From CAKOSP01 sp964371745 (GTDB taxonomy: Bacteria > Bacillota_I > Bacilli_A > RF39 > UBA660), in contig CAYJNS010000050.1 in NCBI GenBank assembly GCA_964371745.1, positions 1 to 8,078 on the forward strand: a stretch of 8,078 bases of DNA, in the 5' to 3' direction. The notes below the pieces were generated by a model that was given only the letters and a program-made list of their open reading frames with translations, searched no databases and had not been told where the DNA came from. A program made the position numbers and the translations under genes. Below are positions 1 to 5,998 of the stretch, piece after piece; position 1 is the stretch's first letter, and the number at the start of each line of letters is the position of its first letter.

Positions 1-30
1 TAAAACAGTCAAATCATTATCTATTATCAT
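1..30 (-). CDS. Start of an unidentified leftward gene (partial)
   Basis: Only the first ten codons are inside the window, reading MIIDNDLTVL and then leaving the left edge. The start is well supported: a perfect AGGAGG (38-43 on the minus strand) lies seven bases before the ATG. The gene is divergent from the 142-810 gene across about 110 bases. Nothing about its function can be said from ten residues. Confidence 0.6.
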   Translation of the reverse strand, partial: MIIDNDLTVL

Positions 31-37
31 ATTTTTT

Positions 38-43
38 CCTCCT
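38..43 (-). promoter_or_regulatory. Consensus ribosome binding site of the partial left-edge gene
   Basis: The minus strand reads AGGAGG seven bases before the ATG at 30. This is the best Shine-Dalgarno match in the window and is the main evidence that a gene starts there. A weak -10-like CATACT lies further upstream at 51-56 (minus strand), 20 bases from the ATG. Confidence 0.7.
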
Positions 44-91
44 ACATTAAAGTATGTTAAGTTAAAAACCTAAGAGTGTGTTTTTACCTAC

Positions 92-120
92 TTGACAATA
101 TATGCTCATAAATATATACT
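92..120 (+). promoter_or_regulatory. Strong sigma-A-type promoter for the 142-810 gene
   Basis: TTGACA at 92-97 is a perfect -35 box. It is followed by a 17-base spacer and TATACT at 115-120 as the -10 box. Transcription should start near 127, leaving a leader of only about 15 bases before the ATG at 142. This is the only promoter in the window with a consensus -35. Confidence 0.85.
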
Positions 121-141
121 ATTTGTAAGAAATGAGGCTTT

Positions 142-810
142 ATGGAATTAAATAATTTAAATTCACCTATTAAAAATTATGTTATTGCATCACTGCCTCT
201 TTTTGATGCAGTATTAGAATCTAAAAATATTTATAAATATACATATAGGGATGAAATAGTTACTGGACCTTATACTGAAAGTTTTAATGTTTTAGATTTT
301 GAAAAATATGTTGCTTCACTATTTTTAATAATATTAAGAGATGATGAAAACATTAAAAATTATTTTAATTACTTCGGAATAAATTATGAACTGCTTTTTA
401 AAACATTAAAAATATCATCTACTACAATAGAAAAAATAACTTACAAGAATATAGATAAATTTATTCACAATATAACTTCTAATTTTGTTTATTATTTTTT
501 TGATAATATTGTCATTGAAAATGCTAGTGTTGATAAACTACTATATAATTTACTATATTCGAGATTTTTTTATAATGAAAAAACTAAATATCCTGAGCTA
601 AGTTTTGGTATTAATTATCTTTTTTCTACAATATACCAAAAAGATGTCTTGAGCGCCGAGGATAATATTGCACTTAAAAATTTATATGACTATTACAAAA
701 AGAAGCCAAAGTATCCATCAATTTTATATGCACCACTGCCAAATGAAGAAGAAATTCCAAATATACCTAATTATGATTATGGAAAAGTATTGTATTTTAA
801 GAGTAAATAA
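142..810 (+). CDS. Unrecognised 222-aa protein, soluble, strongly promoted
   Basis: I do not recognise this protein. It has no signal peptide or clear membrane segment and is rich in Asn, Tyr, Phe and Ile. Residues 1-190 look helical. The tail from about 190 is proline-rich and low in complexity (PKYPSILYAPLPNEEEIPNIP) and probably disordered. Residues 53-90 have a hydrophobic spacing (LFLIILRDDENIKNYF, then FGINYELL) that recalls one repeat of the ClpA/B/C N-terminal domain, and 131-140 (DKLLYNLLYS) could be a second. That is a weak pattern match, not an assignment. The ATG at 142 follows GAGG at 134-137, four bases away. The gene stands alone between a consensus promoter and a terminator that overlaps its stop codon, so it is probably monocistronic. 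A defined promoter, ribosome site and terminator make it a convincing real gene. Confidence 0.85.
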   Translation: MELNNLNSPIKNYVIASLPLFDAVLESKNIYKYTYRDEIVTGPYTESFNVLDFEKYVASLFLIILRDDENIKNYFNYFGINYELLFKTLKISSTTIEKITYKNIDKFIHNITSNFVYYFFDNIVIENASVDKLLYNLLYSRFFYNEKTKYPELSFGINYLFSTIYQKDVLSAEDNIALKNLYDYYKKKPKYPSILYAPLPNEEEIPNIPNYDYGKVLYFKSK

Positions 811-822
811 TACTCTTTTTTT
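799..822 (+). terminator. Terminator overlapping the stop codon of the 142-810 gene
   Basis: The arms AAGAGTA and TACTCTT form a seven-base-pair stem around the loop AATAA, followed by a T run to 822. The left arm is made of the last sense codons and the TAA stop (808-810) sits in the loop. Only two pairs are G-C, so it is modest in strength. Confidence 0.65.
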
Positions 823-869
823 ATTAGACAAGTTTATGTCAATTTATAGATTTTAAATTAAATATAAGT

Positions 870-875
870 TATAAT
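870..875 (+). promoter_or_regulatory. Perfect -10 box upstream of ftsK
   Basis: TATAAT lies 18 bases before the ftsK ATG. No good -35 is found 16-18 bases upstream (the 17-base-spaced hexamer is TAGATT). A start near 882 would fall on the GGTGA ribosome site (882-886), giving an almost leaderless message. In such A+T-rich DNA a chance TATAAT is possible, hence moderate confidence. Confidence 0.4.
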
Positions 876-893
876 ATATATGGTGAATAAAAT

Positions 894-3143
894 ATGGCAA
901 AAAGAAAAAAGCAAAAAGAAGCTAAAAATGGCTTTGCATATAGCGTTGAGTTAACTGGATTAATTCTTATATTAATTGGAATAATTGGTTTTGGTTTTGG
1001 TTATGTAGGACTACTTATAAAGAAATTTTCAATGTTTTTAGCAGGAACATACTGGAGTATCATTTTAATAGCTATTTTAATAGTTGGAATTTATATGCTT
1101 TTTAAAAGAAAAATGCCTTCATTTTTTTCAACTAAATTAATAGGTTTTTATATTATTATTATTTCAATATTAGCTTTTTCCCATTTAGAATTTTTACAAG
1201 AAGAACAAAATGTTCAAAATATATTTGAAGTCACTTATGAAAACTATATGAATAGAATGAAAACTATTAGTACATCAGACGCTTTAACATCTACTGGAAC
1301 TACATCATTTACTATAGGAGGGGGCTTTATTGGTTGTATTTTCATATCAGCCTTTTACTGGATAGCTGGAGTTGTAGGAAGCCAAATAATATTAGTTGTA
1401 TTAACCCTTTTTGGAGCAATTCTTGCCTTTAATATTAATATATCTAAATTAATGCATAAATTTGTTGACTTATTTAAAAAAGAAAAAGTGTCAAATAATG
1501 AAAAATCCAAAGCAGAATTTGATGAAAATGGCGATCTAATAGTTAATAATGCTGAAGAAATAAAAACTGAAGTAAAAGAAGAAAATAAAACTGTTATAAT
1601 TACAAGTATAGATGAAATTAAAAGTAAACCTGAGGAAAATAAAGAACTTGAAAAAACTTTAGTCTTAGGAAGTTTTACAAAAGAAGAAGAACGAAAAGAT
1701 AGCAATTATATTTTACCTAAATTTGATTTATTAGATCCAGTTAAAGCTGTTAAAAAGGTTACTAACACCGATGAAACTAGGGCTAATAAAGAAGTATTAG
1801 AAAGAGTTATAAAAGATTTTGGTATAAATGCTGAAGTTGTTAAAATACATATAGGTCCAGCGGTTACTCAGTATGAAATAACAGTACCTCATGGAACTAA
1901 GGTAAGTAGAATATCTAGCATTAATAAAGAAATAGCACTTGCTATGGCAGCAAAAGATGTTAGAATTGAAGCTCCAATACCAGGTAAAAGTACAATTGGA
2001 ATAGAAATACCTAATGGAAGTATATCATCAGTTGGTTTTAGAGAAGTTTTAGAAGCTACTGCAAATATTCATCCTGAAAATAAAATATTTGTTGCATTAG
2101 GTAAAGATTTAATGGGAGAAAGTATTTTAGAAGATATAACTAAGATGCCTCACCTACTAGTTGCTGGTTCTACTGGTTCTGGTAAATCGGTATGTATTAA
2201 TACTATGCTTGCATCTATTTTAATGCGTTATAAACCAAGTGATGTTAAACTACTTCTAGTAGATCCTAAAAAAGTTGAACTTACAAATTATAATGGACTT
2301 CCTCACCTACTACATCCTGTTGTAACAGATCCTAAAAAAGCATCTATTGCTTTACAAAAAATAGTTAATGAGATGGAAAATAGATATGAATTATTTAGCG
2401 AAAAAGAAGTTAAAAATATTGCTGGATATAATGAATGGGTTTTAAAACAAAATAAAAAACATCCAGATACCCCACTTCAAAGAATGCCTTATTATGTAGT
2501 AGTAATTGATGAACTTGCAGATCTTATGTTAGTTGCATCTAAAGAGGTTGAAGACTCTATTATGCGCATTACTCAAATGGCAAGAGCAGCCGGAATACAT
2601 TTAATTCTAGCAACACAAAGACCATCAACTGATATTATTACTGGTGTTATTAAAAACAATGTCCCTTCTAGAATTGCTTTTGCAGTATCTAGCGGAATAG
2701 ATTCAAGAACAATACTAGATATGTCCGGTGCTGAAAAATTGCTTGGTAAAGGAGATATGCTTTATAAACCAATGGGAGAAAATACTCCCAAACGTATTCA
2801 AGGGTGTTTCATCTCAGATAATGAAATATCTAAGTTAATTAACTTTTGTAAAGGTCAAATGGATGTCAAATATGATAATACGTTTACAGAAGCTGCAGCT
2901 GCTACAAACTCAACAAGTGGCACAGGTAATAGCGAAGGCGGCGATGATCCTATGTATAATGAAGTTGTAGAGTTTGCAGTTGAAACTGGTAAAATTAGCG
3001 CATCACTTATACAAAGAAGATTTAGATTTGGATATAATAGAGCAGCAAGAATGATAGACCTTTTAGAATCTCGTGGTATTGTAGGAGCTCCAAATGGATC
3101 TAAGCCACGTGAAGTTTTAGTAAAATTAGAATCAAACGATTAA
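894..3143 (+). CDS. ftsK: FtsK/SpoIIIE-family DNA translocase
   Basis: Septum-anchored, ATP-driven double-strand DNA pump that clears chromosome ends through the closing septum. The 749 residues show the whole family layout. Hydrophobic segments at about 17-41, 52-70, 80-97 and a long stretch at 141-180 form the membrane anchor (usually four passes). A charged Lys/Glu-rich linker covers about 190-270, short compared with E. coli FtsK and similar to SpoIIIE. The motor follows: the alpha/beta core with Walker A GSTGSGKS at 425-432, Walker B VVVIDE at 535-540 (D539, E540) and ATQRPS at 573-578. A Ser/Thr/Gly-rich linker (about 665-683) leads to the winged-helix gamma domain (684-745) with GYNRAARMIDLLE, which reads the chromosome's orienting sequences. 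All catalytic motifs are intact. GGTGA at 882-886 supports the ATG at 894. Whether it acts in general division (FtsK/SftA) or sporulation (SpoIIIE) cannot be decided here. Confidence 0.97.
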   Translation: MAKRKKQKEAKNGFAYSVELTGLILILIGIIGFGFGYVGLLIKKFSMFLAGTYWSIILIAILIVGIYMLFKRKMPSFFSTKLIGFYIIIISILAFSHLEFLQEEQNVQNIFEVTYENYMNRMKTISTSDALTSTGTTSFTIGGGFIGCIFISAFYWIAGVVGSQIILVVLTLFGAILAFNINISKLMHKFVDLFKKEKVSNNEKSKAEFDENGDLIVNNAEEIKTEVKEENKTVIITSIDEIKSKPEENKELEKTLVLGSFTKEEERKDSNYILPKFDLLDPVKAVKKVTNTDETRANKEVLERVIKDFGINAEVVKIHIGPAVTQYEITVPHGTKVSRISSINKEIALAMAAKDVRIEAPIPGKSTIGIEIPNGSISSVGFREVLEATANIHPENKIFVALGKDLMGESILEDITKMPHLLVAGSTGSGKSVCINTMLASILMRYKPSDVKLLLVDPKKVELTNYNGLPHLLHPVVTDPKKASIALQKIVNEMENRYELFSEKEVKNIAGYNEWVLKQNKKHPDTPLQRMPYYVVVIDELADLMLVASKEVEDSIMRITQMARAAGIHLILATQRPSTDIITGVIKNNVPSRIAFAVSSGIDSRTILDMSGAEKLLGKGDMLYKPMGENTPKRIQGCFISDNEISKLINFCKGQMDVKYDNTFTEAAAATNSTSGTGNSEGGDDPMYNEVVEFAVETGKISASLIQRRFRFGYNRAARMIDLLESRGIVGAPNGSKPREVLVKLESND

Positions 3144-3168
3144 AAATAGTACTTATTTAACTATTTTT
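3142..3168 (+). terminator. Weak stem-loop at the ftsK stop codon
   Basis: AAAAATAGT pairs with ACTATTTTT over nine base pairs with a nine-base loop. The stem begins inside the TAA stop (3141-3143). Only one pair is G-C and the T run is itself in the stem, so termination would be partial. The next gene could receive read-through from ftsK. Confidence 0.4.
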
Positions 3169-3169
3169 A

Positions 3170-3178
3170 TGATACAAT
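3170..3178 (+). promoter_or_regulatory. Extended -10 promoter for the 3203-3736 gene
   Basis: TG, one base, then TACAAT matches the extended -10 form TGnTATAAT with one mismatch. It lies 24 bases before the ATG at 3203. No recognisable -35 is present, which extended -10 promoters can tolerate. AAGGGA at 3188-3193 is the ribosome site, nine bases from the ATG. Confidence 0.5.
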
Positions 3179-3202
3179 TATATAAAGAAGGGACTGATTA
3201 TT

Positions 3203-3736
3203 ATGACAATAAAAAAAAGTAGATATATACCTACTAGAAATTATGTTATTTTTGGAGCATTAATTGTGGGAATTGTATTTGTTTTTCTATATGCCTTTGG
3301 CTGGTATAATGTTAAACAAGAAGAAAAATATTTAGAAAGTTATTTAATTAAAACCAATACAGTTTCTCAGTCTATAAAAACTTTAGATGAACTTGATAAT
3401 ATTTTAACCGAAAACGCTATTAATTATTTTATCTTTACTGGATTTACTGGCAGCGAAGAAGAATATAAATTTGAAGAAGAATTAAAACCTTTAATTGATG
3501 ATTATAATATTAGTTCTATATTTTATTATTTTGATGTTACTGAACTTATGGATGATGAAAACTTTTTAAAAGACTTTAGTGATTTAATTGGAACTAGCGT
3601 TTCCAATTTACCAACAGTTATTTATTTTGAAAACTCTGAATATCAAAATAAAATTATAAATGAAAATGATAAAATGTTAACTGGTGAAGATTTTGAAATC
3701 TTACTTGAAATATATGGATATGAAAAAAGCAAATAA
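3203..3736 (+). CDS. Membrane-anchored thioredoxin-fold-like protein without cysteines
   Basis: A 177-aa protein with a basic N-terminus, one membrane segment at about 14-33 and the rest presumably outside the cell (positive-inside rule). The outer part has a thioredoxin-like order: a strand NYFIFTG at 74-80, a helix from about 85 (EEEYKFEEELKPLI), a strand SSIFYYFDV at 105-112, a helical stretch, then LPTVIYFEN at 136-144, where P137 sits like the family's cis-proline. It resembles the thioredoxin-like 'bacteriocin transport accessory' proteins, whose active site CPxC is followed by FE and L. Aligning on F90, E91 and L94 puts S84 and E87 where the two cysteines would be, and the protein has no cysteine at all. 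It therefore cannot be a disulfide oxidoreductase. A binding or scaffold role is inference, and the fold assignment is tentative. It lies 59 bases after ftsK and 25 before trmL, same strand. Confidence 0.8.
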   Translation: MTIKKSRYIPTRNYVIFGALIVGIVFVFLYAFGWYNVKQEEKYLESYLIKTNTVSQSIKTLDELDNILTENAINYFIFTGFTGSEEEYKFEEELKPLIDDYNISSIFYYFDVTELMDDENFLKDFSDLIGTSVSNLPTVIYFENSEYQNKIINENDKMLTGEDFEILLEIYGYEKSK

Positions 3737-3747
3737 GCTTTTTTTTT
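3723..3747 (+). terminator. Terminator-like hairpin between the 3203-3736 gene and trmL
   Basis: AAAAAAGC pairs with GCTTTTTT over eight base pairs around the loop AAATAA, and the T run continues to 3747. The stop codon TAA (3734-3736) is inside the loop. Two G-C pairs only. The trmL ribosome site begins one or two bases after the T run, so trmL must depend on read-through or on an unseen promoter inside the upstream gene. Confidence 0.6.
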
Positions 3748-3761
3748 GAAAGGAGTTATTT

Positions 3762-4271
3762 ATGTTAAATATAGTTTTATTTGAACCTGAAATACCACAA
3801 AATACTGGCAATATAATGAGAACCTGCATCGCTACTAATGCAAAACTTCATTTAATTAAACCACTAGGTTTCAGTTTAGATGAAAAAAATTTAAGAAGAA
3901 GTGGTGTTGATTATATTGATAAAATAGATTTATCAATATATGAAAATATAAATGAATTTTTTGATAAAAATAAAGGCACATATTTTTTCTTAACAAGATA
4001 TGGACATAAACCCCACTCTTCTTTTGATTATAGTAATTCAAATATAAATTACTACTTTATATTTGGTAAAGAATCTACTGGTATTCCAAAAGATATTTTA
4101 AAACCTTATATAGATAATTGTATGCGTATGCCGATGAGTAAAAACGTTAGAAGTCTTAACTTATCTAATACAGTAGCTATAATGTTATATGAAGCTTTAA
4201 GACAACAAAACTATGAAGGATTACTTTTTGATGAACCACATAAAACTAAATTTGAAATAGAAAACTCCTAA
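3762..4271 (+). CDS. trmL: tRNA (cytidine/uridine-34 2'-O)-methyltransferase TrmL
   Basis: A SPOUT-family enzyme that moves a methyl group from S-adenosylmethionine to the 2'-OH of the wobble nucleotide, in E. coli on the two tRNA-Leu isoacceptors with CAA and UAA-type anticodons. The 169 residues match the short single-domain form that works as a dimer. N-terminal PEIPQNTGNIMRTC (9-22) contains the conserved N14, N17 and R20. FGKESTGIP (101-109), MRMPM (121-125) and RSLNLSNTVA (130-139) are the SPOUT motifs that build the knotted S-adenosylmethionine pocket. The start is fixed by AAAGGAG at 3749-3755, six bases before ATG. It is the last gene of the rightward group. I see no promoter in the 25-base gap, and a terminator-like hairpin lies just upstream. 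The final codons and stop form one arm of the shared palindrome at 4254-4292. Confidence 0.95.
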   Translation: MLNIVLFEPEIPQNTGNIMRTCIATNAKLHLIKPLGFSLDEKNLRRSGVDYIDKIDLSIYENINEFFDKNKGTYFFLTRYGHKPHSSFDYSNSNINYYFIFGKESTGIPKDILKPYIDNCMRMPMSKNVRSLNLSNTVAIMLYEALRQQNYEGLLFDEPHKTKFEIENS

Positions 4272-4292
4272 TTACTAGGAGTTTTCTATTTC
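4254..4292. terminator. Perfect 17-bp palindrome, bidirectional terminator of two convergent genes
   Basis: Arms 4254-4270 and 4276-4292 are perfect reverse complements of 17 bases, with the five-base loop ATTAC. The centre has the usual form on both strands: AAAA, CTCCTA, loop, TAGGAG, TTTT. The trmL stop TAA covers 4269-4271 and the opposing gene's TAG covers 4275-4277, so both reading frames end in the loop region. This is the strongest hairpin in the window and should stop RNA polymerase from both sides. Confidence 0.85.
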
Positions 4293-5948
4293 TTTCAATT
4301 CTTGTATAAATTTTTTATTTCTCGAATACACTCTTAAATTATTAATTAAAACTATATCATAACCCATATTTTCTAACATCAATTCTCCAGGTATAATATC
4401 CCAAGGATTTTTAGCTGTAGTAATTAAAATATCAGTTCTATTAGATATTAAATTAGCATATGCTATACAACTTGAATTTATATGAATTTGATTTAATGGT
4501 TTTAAACTTTTAATATATTCAAATATTTTTTCTCTATATTTATTTTCATTATTAATAGAACCACAATATTCTACTATCGATTTTTTTATATTAAATTCAT
4601 CATCAACATTTATTTTTAAATGATTTTTAAATGTTCCTATACCTTTAAATGAATAATATATTTCATTTAACTTTGGTAAATATATGATTGAAAACTCTTT
4701 TTCTCCTTTATTTAAAAAAGCTATTTGGATTCCCCAAAATAAAGAGTGTTTTAAATAATGCGCTGTCCCATCTATTGGATCAAGCACCCATAACCTTTTA
4801 TTATCTACTTTTATATGATTTGATTCTTCACCAATGAATTCATCGTTTGGATAATATTTAGCTATTTTAGACTTTATATAATTTTCTACTAAAAGATCAT
4901 GTTCAGTTACAAAAGATCCATCTTTTTTTTGTTTAGCTGCCCCTATTAACAAAGGTGCTATTTTATCGTAAGCTTTTTGCACTAATTCATATGCAAACAT
5001 AAATTCTTTTTGATATTCAAAGTTATTTGAATTTATTTCTTTTATAAATTCATTTAAATCAAATTCATGCGGCATACCAGCTTGTGCAGTTTTAAATTTA
5101 ACTTTCATAGCAGATGCATATTGAGCTCTTAATATTGCGTCATATAAATCTGAGTGTTTTATTAATCCAGCAGCCAAATTCCCATTAAACGTATCTCCAG
5201 CTCCTGTTGTATCTTCTATTTCATCTAATTTAATACCTGAAATTTTAATAATTTCAGTTCCATTGTGATACATTGCCCCATCAGCACCTAATGTTACTAT
5301 TAATTTGTTTGGATATCTTTTAACACAAGATTCAATATCAGTGGTATCAAAAATAGTTTCACACTCTTTTTTATTACACGTAATCATAGATATCTTATCA
5401 ATTAATGTTTCGTTAAATTTATCTTTAATATTTAATTTTTCAGGCCTACAAGGGGTTACAATTAAATATTTATCATGTTCATGGCAAAAGTTAATAAGTT
5501 CTACCATAACTTCTTTTGGTGCTTTCATTTGAGCTACAATAATTTTTGATTTTAATAAAATTCTTTTATTATCATTAACCATTTTAATGTCAAAACTATC
5601 TATTGCTCCAGCTTCACGAACTATATCATTATCCTTATCAGTATTTTCAATATATATTTTACAAACATCATTTTTAATATCATCTCTTAATTCCACAGAA
5701 TCTATATTTATTTTATTTTCTTTTAAATTAGATAATATAGCATTTCCAACAATATCATTTCCCAATCTACTTATTATCCTTACAGTTGCTCCAGCTCTAG
5801 CTGCAGCAACTGCTTGATTAGCAGCTTTTCCTCCTGGAATATTAATACTTGCTTCATCTGGATAAGTACCATCTTCATTTTGATAATACATACTATCTAA
5901 AGCACACCCTCCAAAAACGCATATATCATAACTTTCTACATTTTTCAT
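4275..5948 (-). CDS. Fused PfkB-family sugar kinase and IMPase-family phosphatase
   Basis: A 557-aa protein with two complete enzyme domains (numbered from the chosen start). Residues 1-305 are a ribokinase-like PfkB kinase: the substrate-side signature PGGKAANQA (38-46), an NxxE metal motif NKKE (192-195), and the second signature DTTGAGDTFNG (246-256) with the anion hole and catalytic base D252. Residues 317-557 are an inositol-monophosphatase-family phosphatase: VTEHD (347-351), GEE (373-375), DPIDGT (390-395) and PWD (515-517) supply the metal ligands E374/E375, D390, D393 and D517. Both domains look active. The substrate is unknown: ribose-like sugars suit the first half, and a sugar phosphate, inositol phosphate or nucleotide bisphosphate the second. 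The halves might act in sequence or oppose each other. An ATG three codons upstream (5957) exists, but its AGGAG touches it directly, while the chosen ATG is nine bases away. The gene has its own promoter and probably stands alone. Confidence 0.9.
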   Translation of the reverse strand: MKNVESYDICVFGGCALDSMYYQNEDGTYPDEASINIPGGKAANQAVAAARAGATVRIISRLGNDIVGNAILSNLKENKINIDSVELRDDIKNDVCKIYIENTDKDNDIVREAGAIDSFDIKMVNDNKRILLKSKIIVAQMKAPKEVMVELINFCHEHDKYLIVTPCRPEKLNIKDKFNETLIDKISMITCNKKECETIFDTTDIESCVKRYPNKLIVTLGADGAMYHNGTEIIKISGIKLDEIEDTTGAGDTFNGNLAAGLIKHSDLYDAILRAQYASAMKVKFKTAQAGMPHEFDLNEFIKEINSNNFEYQKEFMFAYELVQKAYDKIAPLLIGAAKQKKDGSFVTEHDLLVENYIKSKIAKYYPNDEFIGEESNHIKVDNKRLWVLDPIDGTAHYLKHSLFWGIQIAFLNKGEKEFSIIYLPKLNEIYYSFKGIGTFKNHLKINVDDEFNIKKSIVEYCGSINNENKYREKIFEYIKSLKPLNQIHINSSCIAYANLISNRTDILITTAKNPWDIIPGELMLENMGYDIVLINNLRVYSRNKKFIQELKEIENS

Positions 5949-5957
5949 CAATTTCAT

Positions 5958-5962
5958 CTCCT
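5958..5962 (-). promoter_or_regulatory. Ribosome binding site that sets the start of the fusion gene
   Basis: The minus strand reads AGGAG directly followed by ATGAAATTGATG. Zero spacing to the first ATG (5957) is unworkable, while nine bases to the second ATG (5948) is normal. The protein therefore most likely starts MKNVESYD rather than MKLMKN. Confidence 0.75.
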
Positions 5963-5968
5963 ATACAT

Positions 5969-5977
5969 ATTATATCA
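5969..5977 (-). promoter_or_regulatory. Perfect extended -10 promoter of the fusion gene
   Basis: The minus strand reads TGATATAAT, an exact TGnTATAAT. The hexamer ends 20 bases before the ATG at 5948, giving a predicted leader of about 14 bases. No -35 consensus is seen at 16-18 bases upstream. The region where it would lie is occupied by the 5979-5998 hairpin. Confidence 0.7.
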
Positions 5978-5978
5978 A

Positions 5979-5998
5979 ATAGTAATATTTTTTACTAT
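5979..5998 (-). terminator. Weak stem-loop after the uracil permease gene
   Basis: ATAGTAA and TTACTAT form seven base pairs around a six-base loop, starting on the base after the permease TAG stop. There is a single G-C pair and no T run, so it is a poor terminator. Because it covers the -35 region of the fusion-gene promoter, it could instead be an operator-like inverted repeat, or chance in A+T-rich DNA. Confidence 0.3.

Noticed and set aside
63..86. Seven-base-pair inverted repeat (TAAAAAC/GTTTTTA) between the divergent genes
   Set aside because: One G-C pair, ten-base loop, no T run on either strand; within chance for such A+T-rich DNA, though an operator cannot be excluded.
668..856. 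62-codon open frame inside and past the 222-aa gene
   Set aside because: It is in another frame of a well-supported gene, runs through the terminator, and has no ribosome site.
1355..1705. 116-codon minus-strand open frame inside ftsK
   Set aside because: Opposite-strand shadow of the ftsK membrane/linker region; Ser/Leu-rich artefact with no start signal.
894..3736. Possible ftsK plus downstream gene operon
   Set aside because: A hairpin at the ftsK stop and an extended -10 box before 3203 suggest separate units; read-through remains possible.
5305..5817. Two plus-strand open frames (5305-5532 and 5587-5817) opposite the kinase half of the fusion gene
   Set aside because: Antisense shadows of a conserved coding region, hydrophobic by composition only, no promoter or ribosome site.
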